Source: an uncultured Lachnospiraceae bacterium (lineage in GTDB: Bacteria; Bacillota; Clostridia; Lachnospirales; Lachnospiraceae). Taken from it: a stretch of DNA of 6,141 nt. How positions within the stretch are numbered: the first letter of the stretch is position 1; each line of letters starts with the position of its first letter. Of the stretch, positions 1 to 5,383 are shown piece by piece. The translations under genes and the position numbers were made by a program. The notes below the pieces were generated by a model. It was given only the letters and a program-made list of their open reading frames with translations, was not told where the DNA came from and made no database searches. The stretch is taken from assembly GCA_947631075.1 (NCBI GenBank), contig CANRJU010000173.1, positions 1 through 6,141 of the forward strand, given 5' to 3'.

Positions 1-453
1 CGCCAGGCGGAGCACTTCGATTTTTACGAAAAGGAGACGGATCTGCCCGGCGGGAAAAAGGGCAAAAGCGTCAGCCTTCCCTTTTCCTATTACTCCACCT
101 GCAATCTGAAATACAGCGCCAAGAAGAAGCAGTATCTCCTGTCCGAGTACGGCAGAAAGCACATGGATATCCAGAGCAAAAAGCAGCTTGCTTTTAAAAA
201 TGTCATCGTTCAGTTCGTGGAGGAGAAAAATATCGACCGGAACGGCTATCAGACGATGGAGCTGACCCATAACACCGGAAAGGGCTATTATTTTACCCGC
301 GGCAAAAGGCGCGACATAACCTGGAGCCGGAATGAGAAAAATAACACCATGGTCTACGAGGACGAGACGGGGGCGACGCTCTCAATCAATCCCGGCAAGA
401 CCTATATCGCCGTTTTTCCGAAGAACCGGCAGAAATTGGTCAAGATTAAATAA
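1..453 (+). CDS. DUF3048 domain-containing (YerB-like) protein, 3' part only
   Basis: The reading frame is open from base 1 to the TAA at 451-453 and gives the last 150 residues; the true start and any lipoprotein signal lie left of the window. The visible part resembles the C-terminal domain of DUF3048 proteins (YerB of Bacillus is the named relative). It has a beta-rich pattern: FKNVIVQFV (residues 65-73), an NGYQTMEL stretch (81-88), GKGYYFTRGKRRDITW (93-108) and a closing NPGKTYIAVFP (130-140). In this family the 'G-x-G-x-xYF-x-x-G-x-x-x-x-x-xW' and 'NPGKTyI' strings are typical. Family members are usually exported lipoproteins of unknown function, so an extracytoplasmic location is expected but not shown here. 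The flippase gene starts 34 bp downstream with no terminator between, which suggests cotranscription. The domain call is from recalled family patterns, not a search. Confidence 0.8.
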   Translation, partial: RQAEHFDFYEKETDLPGGKKGKSVSLPFSYYSTCNLKYSAKKKQYLLSEYGRKHMDIQSKKQLAFKNVIVQFVEEKNIDRNGYQTMELTHNTGKGYYFTRGKRRDITWSRNEKNNTMVYEDETGATLSINPGKTYIAVFPKNRQKLVKIK

Positions 454-470
454 TAGTTACACATTACAAC

Positions 471-476
471 GGGAGG
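471..476 (+). promoter_or_regulatory. Ribosome binding site supporting a TTG start
   Basis: GGGAGG lies 11 nt before the TTG at 488-490. A second purine-rich site, GGGAGG at 532-537, lies 10 nt before an in-frame ATG at 548, so the start is not fully settled. The TTG is preferred because the residues between the two starts (FLKQGGILAMASLLVRLIG) match the conserved N-terminus of SpoVB-type flippases. Confidence 0.55.
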
Positions 477-487
477 ATGAAATTCCA

Positions 488-2140
488 TTGAGTACAGAGA
501 CACAGAAAAACAGAACCGATTTTCTAAAACAGGGAGGGATTCTTGCCATGGCCTCCCTTCTGGTGCGCCTGATCGGAATGATCTACCGGATTCCCATGTC
601 CAATATTCTGGGGGAAGAAGGCAACGGCATCTACGCGGTGGCCTTTGAGATTTATGATCTGGTGCTTATTATTTCCTCCTACAGCCTGCCTCTGGCTATG
701 TCCAAGATTATCTCCGCCCAGCAGGCGAAGCGGCAGCACAAGAACACCGGAAGGACCCTGCGCGTGGGCCTTGCCTTCGCCGTGGCGTCGGGCGGCATTT
801 TTGGCTGCGTGCTGCTGTTCGGCGCGGGTCTGATCGAGGAGTATATTTACCCGGAATATGTGGGCGTGCAGATACCGCTTCGGGTGCTTGCCCCCACGAT
901 TTTTATTGTGGCGCTGTTAGGCGTTTTCCGGGGATTTTTCCAGGGAAAAAAGACCATGGTCCCCACCGCTTTTTCACAGGTGATCGAGCAGATCGTCAAC
1001 GCCGTGGTCAGCGTGGCGGCGAGCTATCTCTTTATGAAATGGAACGCGGACTCCATTCGCCAGGCGGCCTGGGGGGCGGCGGGCGGCACGCTCGGAACCT
1101 GTCTGGGAGCCGCGTCGGCGCTGCTCATCGTGCTGTTCGTGTACTGGGTCTACCGGCCCGTGCAGGAGAAATTGGAGAGACGGGACCGCACCCGGCCCGC
1201 GGAGCTTATGTCGTCCTCCCATTTATTTTTGATACTTCTCGCTACCATACTGCCCGTGATTCTGTCCCAGACGGTGTACAATATCAGCGGGCTGATCGAT
1301 TACAAATTATTCGGCGCCATTTCCAGAGGGAGCGGCATGAGCGCCCTCACCATCAAGAGCATGGTGGGCGTGTACAGCTCCAAATACCGGGTGCTGTGCA
1401 GCGTTCCCATCGCCATTTCCACGGCGCTCGCTTCCTCGCTGATTCCCAGCGCGGTAGCGGCGTACACCGAGGGAGATGTGGAGCAGTGGAAATATAACGT
1501 CTCCGCCGGCATCAAATTTAACATGATTATCGCCATTCCCTGTGCGGCGGGATTTATTTTCCTGGGACAGCCGATTGTCCGGATGCTGTTTCCGAGCTCG
1601 GATTATGTGCTGGGCGGCCACATGCTGGCGGCGGGCTCTCTTGCCATCGTATTTTACGCCCTGTCCAACGTGACCGGCGGGGCGCTCCAGAGCATCAGTA
1701 AAATGCGCTATCCGGTGATTCACTCGGCAATCTCGCTGGCGCTGCATGTGGGATTTGTGGTTCTCTTGCTGAAATACACCAGCCTTGGCATTTATTCCCT
1801 GATTCTGGGGAACGTCACATTTCCGATTGTGGTGTCCCTGCTCAATCTCATGGCAATCCGGCGCTTTGTGCCGGAGTACAGGCAGGAGATTGTCAAGACG
1901 TTTCTGGCGCCGCTCGCCGCTTCCCTGTGGATGTCGGTGGCGCTGATTGCCGTCTACGAGGGACTGGGACTTGTGATCGCGTCTAATCTGGTGAGGACGT
2001 TAGCGTCTCTGGTCGTGGCCGTGGCAGTCTATTTTGTCATGTTCCTTCTGTTAAAGGGACTGACCAGAGAGGAATTGTTTGATTTCCCGATGGGGCGCAG
2101 GCTGTATCTGGTGGCCCGAAAGATGCGCGTGATGAAGTAG
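488..2140 (+). CDS. SpoVB/MurJ-like polysaccharide biosynthesis (flippase) membrane protein
   Basis: From the TTG at 488 the product is 550 residues, the usual length for SpoVB/YtgP-type members of the MOP flippase superfamily. These integral membrane proteins move lipid-linked cell-wall or polysaccharide precursors across the cytoplasmic membrane. Visible family marks are the N-terminal FLKQGGILAMASLLVRLIG (residues 12-30), GEEGNGIYAVAFEIYDL (42-58), RVLAPTIF plus RGFFQG (132-153), the MVPTAFSQVIEQIVN helix (157-171) and VPIAISTALASSLIPS (306-321). Hydrophobic segments are spread along the whole length, consistent with the 12-14 helices of the family. An upstream in-frame extension to an ATG at 332 overlaps the DUF3048 gene and is not believed. 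The substrate cannot be told from sequence; a cell-wall lipid II role (YtgP/MurJ) and a sporulation role (SpoVB) are both possible. It follows the lipoprotein gene closely and is probably in the same operon. Confidence 0.85.
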   Translation: MSTETQKNRTDFLKQGGILAMASLLVRLIGMIYRIPMSNILGEEGNGIYAVAFEIYDLVLIISSYSLPLAMSKIISAQQAKRQHKNTGRTLRVGLAFAVASGGIFGCVLLFGAGLIEEYIYPEYVGVQIPLRVLAPTIFIVALLGVFRGFFQGKKTMVPTAFSQVIEQIVNAVVSVAASYLFMKWNADSIRQAAWGAAGGTLGTCLGAASALLIVLFVYWVYRPVQEKLERRDRTRPAELMSSSHLFLILLATILPVILSQTVYNISGLIDYKLFGAISRGSGMSALTIKSMVGVYSSKYRVLCSVPIAISTALASSLIPSAVAAYTEGDVEQWKYNVSAGIKFNMIIAIPCAAGFIFLGQPIVRMLFPSSDYVLGGHMLAAGSLAIVFYALSNVTGGALQSISKMRYPVIHSAISLALHVGFVVLLLKYTSLGIYSLILGNVTFPIVVSLLNLMAIRRFVPEYRQEIVKTFLAPLAASLWMSVALIAVYEGLGLVIASNLVRTLASLVVAVAVYFVMFLLLKGLTREELFDFPMGRRLYLVARKMRVMK

Positions 2141-2218
2141 AGGCCAGGGCATGGCCAGAAGTACGGGAGTACATGGTGGTCGGTATATGAGTCAGGATGT
2201 TGTCAGGAGGCATGACTT

Positions 2219-2533
2219 ATGGCTAGATATGCGGATACTTCGCAGTACACGGAAGATGAGAGAAAACTCTGGGATCTGCTGATTGCTCATCAGGACGCGG
2301 AGTTTCACACGACAAAGAATCTGGCATTTACCTACCGGATTGTGGGAAATGAACTGTTTGTTTCAAGAAAGGAAAAGTCTATCACCCGTTCTACCGTCAA
2401 CGCCGCTTATCGGAAGGCGGTGGAGCTGATGGAGAGCGAGGGATACGTCAAGGGGCCTAAGCGCCTGGGAACCTTCGGGGCCAGCTATCTGTACCCGGTG
2501 TTTGAACGGCTGGGGCTGATTCGAAGGGCGTAA
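2219..2533 (+). CDS. Small conserved-looking protein of unknown function, 104 aa
   Basis: A strong AGGAGG (2205-2210) sits 8 nt before the ATG, and codon use matches its neighbours, so this is very likely a real gene. The product is small, soluble and rich in charged residues, with no signal peptide or membrane segment. It starts MARYADTSQYTEDERKLWDLL and has a central strand-like YRIVGNELFVSRKEKSITRS (residues 39-58). A helix with alternating charges follows (TVNAAYRKAVELMESEGYV, 59-77), then GPKRLGTFGASYLYPVFERL (79-98). The helix-turn-helix-like layout after KSITRSTV recalls small winged-helix or phage/plasmid accessory proteins, but no diagnostic motif is present and I do not assign a function. 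It lies 78 bp after the flippase gene. The following gene is separated only by the hairpin element and was probably its immediate operon neighbour before that element arrived. Confidence 0.8.
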   Translation: MARYADTSQYTEDERKLWDLLIAHQDAEFHTTKNLAFTYRIVGNELFVSRKEKSITRSTVNAAYRKAVELMESEGYVKGPKRLGTFGASYLYPVFERLGLIRRA

Positions 2534-2534
2534 A

Positions 2535-2551
2535 CGCTCAGAAATGGAGGA
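2535..2551 (+). repeat. Direct repeat copy 1 with Shine-Dalgarno
   Basis: CGCTCAGAAATGGAGGA begins 1 nt after the stop codon of the 104-aa gene. It carries GGAGG (2546-2550), which lies 5 nt before a GTG at 2556. That is the same spacing as in copy 2 before the downstream gene's ATG. Confidence 0.85.
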
Positions 2552-2555
2552 TAGC

Positions 2556-2588
2556 GTGAAAAATCATGCTGATGCAATGATTTTTCAC
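2556..2588 (+). repeat. Hairpin 1 of the array
   Basis: A perfect 12-bp inverted repeat, GTGAAAAATCAT (2556-2567) and ATGATTTTTCAC (2577-2588). The stem can extend by GC/GC inside (2568-2569 with 2574-2575), leaving one bulged A at 2576 and a TGAT loop. Confidence 0.85.
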
Positions 2589-2591
2589 ACG

Positions 2592-2639
2592 GCAATTTGT
2601 GAGAAGAACTTTCAGTTCTTTGGAGCGCTCACAAATTGC
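2592..2639 (+). repeat. Hairpin 2 of the array, with nested stem
   Basis: Outer 12-bp arms GCAATTTGTGAG (2592-2603) and CTCACAAATTGC (2628-2639) are perfectly complementary. Inside is a 7-bp stem, AAGAACT (2604-2610) with AGTTCTT (2614-2620), closed by a TTC loop. TGGAGCG (2621-2627) is left unpaired on the 3' side. Confidence 0.85.
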
Positions 2640-2645
2640 TTTGAT

Positions 2646-2682
2646 GGCAGATGAGAAACTGCTACGCAGCTTTCTCATCGCC
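2646..2682 (+). repeat. Hairpin 3 of the array
   Basis: GGC-GATGAGAAA-CTGC pairs with GCAG-TTTCTCATC-GCC around a TAC loop (2663-2665), about 16 bp in all. Two single-base bulges occur, A2649 on the 5' side and C2670 on the 3' side. Confidence 0.85.
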
Positions 2683-2689
2683 TCTTCGC

Positions 2690-2719
2690 AACAAGTCGCT
2701 AGAGCGAACTTGTTCGCTC
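2690..2719 (+). repeat. Hairpin 4 and its mutually exclusive alternative
   Basis: AACAAGT (2690-2696) pairs with ACTTGTT (2708-2714), and CGC (2697-2699) with GCG (2704-2706), leaving A2707 bulged. The same 3' bases can instead form GAGCGAA (2702-2708) with TTCGCTC (2713-2719) around a CTTG loop. The two folds share bases and cannot coexist. The alternative fold ends 6 nt before the GGAGG used by the downstream gene, so a switch affecting its translation is conceivable, though unproven. Confidence 0.7.
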
Positions 2720-2731
2720 AGAAATGGAGGA
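2715..2731 (+). repeat. Direct repeat copy 2, supplying the ribosome binding site of the YeiH-type gene
   Basis: This is an exact second copy of CGCTCAGAAATGGAGGA. Its GGAGG (2726-2730) stands 5 nt before the ATG at 2736 and is the only Shine-Dalgarno available to that gene. Confidence 0.85.
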
Positions 2732-2735
2732 AGAA

Positions 2736-3830
2736 ATGAATTTTACAAAAAAATGCAAGGAGATGATTCCGGGAATTCTGCTGTGCGTGGTTATAGCGGC
2801 GGCAGCTACGTTTCTTTCCGGACTGCAAATCGGGAGTTTTTCCCTGGAGGTAGTGGGTGCGCCGGTATTCGCGATTTTGATTGGCATGGTGATTACGCTG
2901 ATTGTTCCGTCGCTTGCGGGAAAAGACGCCATGAAGGATGGCATCAAATTTACATCTAAGAAAATCCTGCAGTGGGCGGTGATTATTCTGGGATTTTCGC
3001 TGAATCTGGGCACGATTGCCAGCGTGGGGAGCAAGAGCCTGCCGGTGATTGTCTCCACTATATCCATATCGCTGATTGTGTCGTATCTGATGATGAAGGT
3101 GCTGCGCATGGATTCCAAGGTGTCCACGCTGATCGGCGTGGGATCGTCCATCTGCGGCGGCTCGGCCATTGCGGCCACGGCGCCGGTCATTGACGCGGAC
3201 GACCGGGAGGTGGCGCAGTCCATTTCCGTCATCTTTCTGTTTAATGTGCTGGCGGCGCTGATTTTTCCGGCATTCGGCCACGCCATCGGATTTGGATCCG
3301 AGGGATTCGCGGTCTTTGCGGGGACGGCGGTCAACGACACGTCCTCAGTGACGGCGGCGGCCTCTACAGCGGAGAGCATTTACGGCGTGGACGGGATTTT
3401 GTCCGCTGCGGTGACGGTAAAGCTGACCCGGACGCTCGCCATCATTCCGATTACACTCGTTCTGGCGCTCTATCGGACGGCCAAGGCGAAAAAGAGCGGC
3501 GGCGAGGGCGGCAGCTTTTCCGTGAAGAAGATATTCCCGTTCTTTATTTTGTACTTTATCGCGGCGTCAGTGATTACGACGGTCATGGGACTGCTCCCGG
3601 ACAATGGCCTGACGGCGTTTTACGCGGGACAATTTGTGCCCGCCATGAAGTGGCTGGCGAAGTTTTTTATCGCCATGGCCATGTGCGCGATCGGGCTCAA
3701 TACCAACCTGATCGATCTGGTGAAAAAGGGCGGCAAGCCGATTATTATGGGACTCTGCTGCTGGGCGTCCATCACGGCCGTATCTATCGGGGTACAGCTC
3801 TTGACGGGCATATTTTACACCAATCTGTAA
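2736..3830 (+). CDS. YeiH/UPF0324 family membrane protein (putative sulfate exporter family)
   Basis: The ATG at 2736 is chosen because GGAGG lies 5 nt upstream; the in-frame ATG at 2724 sits inside that Shine-Dalgarno repeat and cannot use it. The product is 364 residues, normal for the family (Pfam Cons_hypoth698), with about ten hydrophobic segments. Family marks are clear: GVGSSICGGSAIAATAPVI (residues 134-152), FAGTAVNDTSSVTAA (194-208), VKLTRTLAIIPI (228-239) and the late AMCAIGLNTNL (315-325). These proteins are annotated as putative sulfate exporters; the transport role is weakly supported experimentally and the substrate here is unknown. A hydrophilic, glycine- and lysine-rich loop (residues 250-264) separates two membrane halves. 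The gene is complete and shows no damage. It was probably an immediate operon partner of the 104-aa gene, now separated by the hairpin element that carries its ribosome binding site. Confidence 0.9.
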   Translation: MNFTKKCKEMIPGILLCVVIAAAATFLSGLQIGSFSLEVVGAPVFAILIGMVITLIVPSLAGKDAMKDGIKFTSKKILQWAVIILGFSLNLGTIASVGSKSLPVIVSTISISLIVSYLMMKVLRMDSKVSTLIGVGSSICGGSAIAATAPVIDADDREVAQSISVIFLFNVLAALIFPAFGHAIGFGSEGFAVFAGTAVNDTSSVTAAASTAESIYGVDGILSAAVTVKLTRTLAIIPITLVLALYRTAKAKKSGGEGGSFSVKKIFPFFILYFIAASVITTVMGLLPDNGLTAFYAGQFVPAMKWLAKFFIAMAMCAIGLNTNLIDLVKKGGKPIIMGLCCWASITAVSIGVQLLTGIFYTNL

Positions 3831-3877
3831 AGCGGGATCTGCGCGCTGTTTTTAGTTTCGCTCCGCCAGGAGCGCGC
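3829..3877 (+). terminator. Weak hairpins after the YeiH-type gene, possible terminator
   Basis: Directly at the stop codon, AAAGCG can pair with CGCT followed by GTTTTT (T tract 3849-3853), a short and imperfect intrinsic-terminator shape. Just downstream a better stem, CGCTCC (3859-3864) with GGAGCG (3869-3874) around GCCA, has no T tract after it. GCGCGCT (3841-3847) can also pair with AGCGCGC (3871-3877). Termination here is plausible because a new promoter follows, but none of the structures is strong. Confidence 0.35.
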
Positions 3878-3913
3878 TGCTTGAAAATAACAGTTTCTAT
3901 ATAGATTGAACTG

Positions 3914-3927
3914 TGGTATAATATAAT
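3914..3927 (+). promoter_or_regulatory. Extended -10 promoter for the LRR protein gene
   Basis: TGGTATAAT (3914-3922) is a full extended -10, and a second TATAAT overlaps it at 3922-3927. The -35 at the right spacing is poor (TTTCTA, 3894-3899). The nearby TTGAAC (3906-3911) is too close to serve either -10 well, so recognition would rest on the extended -10. A perfect 10-bp palindrome, TCTATATAGA (3896-3905), covers the -35 position and could be an operator. The start codon is about 45-50 nt downstream. Confidence 0.65.
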
Positions 3928-3971
3928 TCTGTAACAAGTGGTTTAGGCGACGATAAAAGGGGGGATCTGCC

Positions 3972-5297
3972 ATGAAAGGAATGGCAAAGATGTTTTTGAA
4001 AATGGGTATCTGTACGGCATGGGCGGGGGCGCTGCTCATGGCCGGGGCTGTGATTGGAGCGGCCTCCGGCGTTGCGGTATCGGCTGCGCCCGGCGCTGTG
4101 GCGCTGGCGGCGGAGACGGACGAGACGGCCATAGACGCTGAATCCTTTCCGGATGAGTATTTCCGGGAATATGTGCAGAAGTATGTGGACGGGAATCAGG
4201 ACGGCGTCCTGCAGCGGGACGAGGCGGAGGCCGTGACGGAGCTGACGCTGGATAAGTTCATGGATTCGGACGATCTGGACGGGACGGACGAAGATGAGCC
4301 GGCAGAGATTCACTACTACACGAAGGATGAATTTGTGTTCGACTGTAAGGGGCTGGAGCTGTTTGAAAACCTGTCCGATCTCAGTCTGGTCCTGAACGGC
4401 GGACTGACGAAAAACGGCAAGGATTATCCGGTACAGGTGAGCCATATAAGCTCCCTGTACAAGCTGAAAAAGCTGGAGGACCTGCATATTTACGACATGG
4501 ATCTGAAGAATTTTGACTGCGCGAAGCTCACCGGTTTGAAGAAACTGTCGCTTTCCGGTTTTTCCAGCATGGAGTCTCTGTCTTTTGGAAACAGCAAAGT
4601 TCTCACGAAAATATGGCTGTACGATATGCCCTCGTTAGACGTCCTGGACGTGTCGTCCCTGGAAAATCTGAGGAGTCTGAGCCTTGGAAGCGCGGATGTG
4701 GAGAAAATCGTGTTCGGGAAAAAGAACCGGAGCGTCCGATCGCTGATGTTAGACAGCGGAGATTCCAGCGCCCTGTGCAAGCGGATGAAAAAACTGAATC
4801 TTGAAAAGCTGGCGGAGCTAAAGGAATTATATATTACAAATTATAAAAATCTGAAATTTCCAGATCTGTCCCACAACAAAAAACTGGAACTGATTTTTAT
4901 GGAGAACTGCCCTCAGGTGACCAAAATCGCGCCGCTTAAAAATAAAAAGCTGACCCAGGTGGATATCTGGAACTGCCGGAATCTGGAGACGCTGGATCTG
5001 AGCAAAAACGACAAGCTGAACTGGCTGCGGCTGGACGGGATGAAGGTAAAGACGCTGCGGCTGAGCGCCAAAAACAAATTAAAGTTTTTCCGGTACGCCA
5101 ACGCGGGATTGAAGAAATTCAACGTCAAGAATATAAACACTAAGACGATGAAAGATTTACAGGTATATGGAAATAAGTTTAAAAAGATTGACCTGAGCAA
5201 ATACAAGAACCTGAAAGACGTGACCGTGGACGAGGGCGTCCGGGTCATCGGCTGGAAACCGAAAGAAGGCGGGGGAATATACCGGGACGCGAACTAA
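3972..5297 (+). CDS. Secreted EF-hand and leucine-rich-repeat protein
   Basis: The ATG at 3972 follows a GGGGGG ribosome site (3959-3964) by 7 nt. The 441-residue product starts with basic residues and a long Ala/Gly-rich hydrophobic stretch (to about residue 47). A signal-peptidase-like site lies near VALAA-ET (about 46-48). After FPDEYFREYVQKY (59-71) comes a canonical 12-residue EF-hand loop, DGNQDGVLQRDE (73-84), with D73, N75, D77, G78 and E84 in place, so calcium binding is likely. A very acidic linker (about 94-112) follows. Irregular leucine-rich repeats of roughly 20-24 residues run from about 127 to 420, for example LTGLKKLSLSGF, SLENLRSLSLGS and NLETLDLSKNDKLNWLRLDG. No LPXTG, lipobox or C-terminal membrane anchor is visible, so it is probably released or loosely wall-bound. 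Such proteins are common in gut Clostridia and usually taken as surface binding proteins; the ligand is unknown. It has its own promoter and terminator. Confidence 0.85.
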   Translation: MKGMAKMFLKMGICTAWAGALLMAGAVIGAASGVAVSAAPGAVALAAETDETAIDAESFPDEYFREYVQKYVDGNQDGVLQRDEAEAVTELTLDKFMDSDDLDGTDEDEPAEIHYYTKDEFVFDCKGLELFENLSDLSLVLNGGLTKNGKDYPVQVSHISSLYKLKKLEDLHIYDMDLKNFDCAKLTGLKKLSLSGFSSMESLSFGNSKVLTKIWLYDMPSLDVLDVSSLENLRSLSLGSADVEKIVFGKKNRSVRSLMLDSGDSSALCKRMKKLNLEKLAELKELYITNYKNLKFPDLSHNKKLELIFMENCPQVTKIAPLKNKKLTQVDIWNCRNLETLDLSKNDKLNWLRLDGMKVKTLRLSAKNKLKFFRYANAGLKKFNVKNINTKTMKDLQVYGNKFKKIDLSKYKNLKDVTVDEGVRVIGWKPKEGGGIYRDAN

Positions 5298-5308
5298 ATG
5301 AAAAAAGC

Positions 5309-5339
5309 AAAAGGCATCTCATGGGGGGTGCCTTTTTTT
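5309..5339 (+). terminator. Intrinsic terminator of the LRR protein gene
   Basis: AAAAGGCATCTC (5309-5320) pairs with GGGGTGCCTTTT (5325-5336) over 12 positions, two of them G-T, around an ATGG loop. A run of seven T (5333-5339) follows. It lies 11 nt after the stop codon and separates the LRR gene from the integrase gene. Confidence 0.92.
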
Positions 5340-5383
5340 GATGAAAAAATAAAGCAAAACAGCTAAGGAGGAAAGAAAAAACC

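Larger units (their letters stand above)
2535..2731 (+). repeat. Hairpin-array element bracketed by 17-bp direct repeats (putative mobile/repetitive element)
   Basis: Four consecutive inverted repeats fill nearly all of this stretch: 2556-2588, 2592-2639, 2646-2682 and 2690-2714. An exact 17-bp direct repeat (2535-2551 and 2715-2731, period 180 bp) brackets them. Three of the hairpins carry single-base bulges on one side; the second has a nested stem and a 7-nt bulge. If the unit and one repeat copy are removed, the two flanking genes would be separated by about 22 bp, with the Shine-Dalgarno intact. This suggests insertion into a ribosome binding site, with the 17 bp either a target duplication or part of the element's ends. 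No transposase is encoded, so if mobile it would move in trans. The whole intergenic stretch is accounted for by this element. It could instead be a resident regulatory leader. Confidence 0.7.

Noticed and set aside
332..487. Upstream ATG-initiated extension of the flippase
   Set aside because: It overlaps the DUF3048 coding region out of frame, and the added residues are Arg/Pro/Ser-rich with no resemblance to a flippase N-terminus.
2150..2281. Short ATG frame MARSTGVHGG.. in the gap before the 104-aa gene
   Set aside because: It has no convincing Shine-Dalgarno and overlaps a well-supported gene in a different frame. The gap holds only small GTAC and GGCCA repeats.
2535..2731. CRISPR array
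   Set aside because: There are only two copies of the repeat, 180 bp apart, and the material between is palindromic rather than a spacer.
2535..2731. Integron attC site cluster
   Set aside because: No GTTRRRY-type core sites are present, and the tyrosine recombinase is 2.7 kb away without integron-integrase features that I can see.
2651..2959. Open frame starting MRNCYAAFSSPLRNKSLERT that runs from the hairpin element into the YeiH-type gene in another frame
   Set aside because: Most of it is out of frame with an unambiguous conserved membrane protein. Only its first about 28 codons lie in the element, so it is a by-product of the repeat.
2699..3379. Long minus-strand open frames opposite the YeiH-type gene
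   Set aside because: They mirror the codon pattern of the + strand gene, lack ribosome binding sites and show no recognisable protein features.
3906..3911. TTGAAC as the -35 box of the LRR promoter
   Set aside because: It is only 5 or 10 nt from the two TATAAT boxes, far short of the usual 16-18 nt.
5298..5366. 22-codon frame MKKAKGISWGVPFFDEKIKQ.. beginning directly after the LRR stop codon
   Set aside because: It has no ribosome binding site and its sequence is that of an intrinsic terminator with its T tract.
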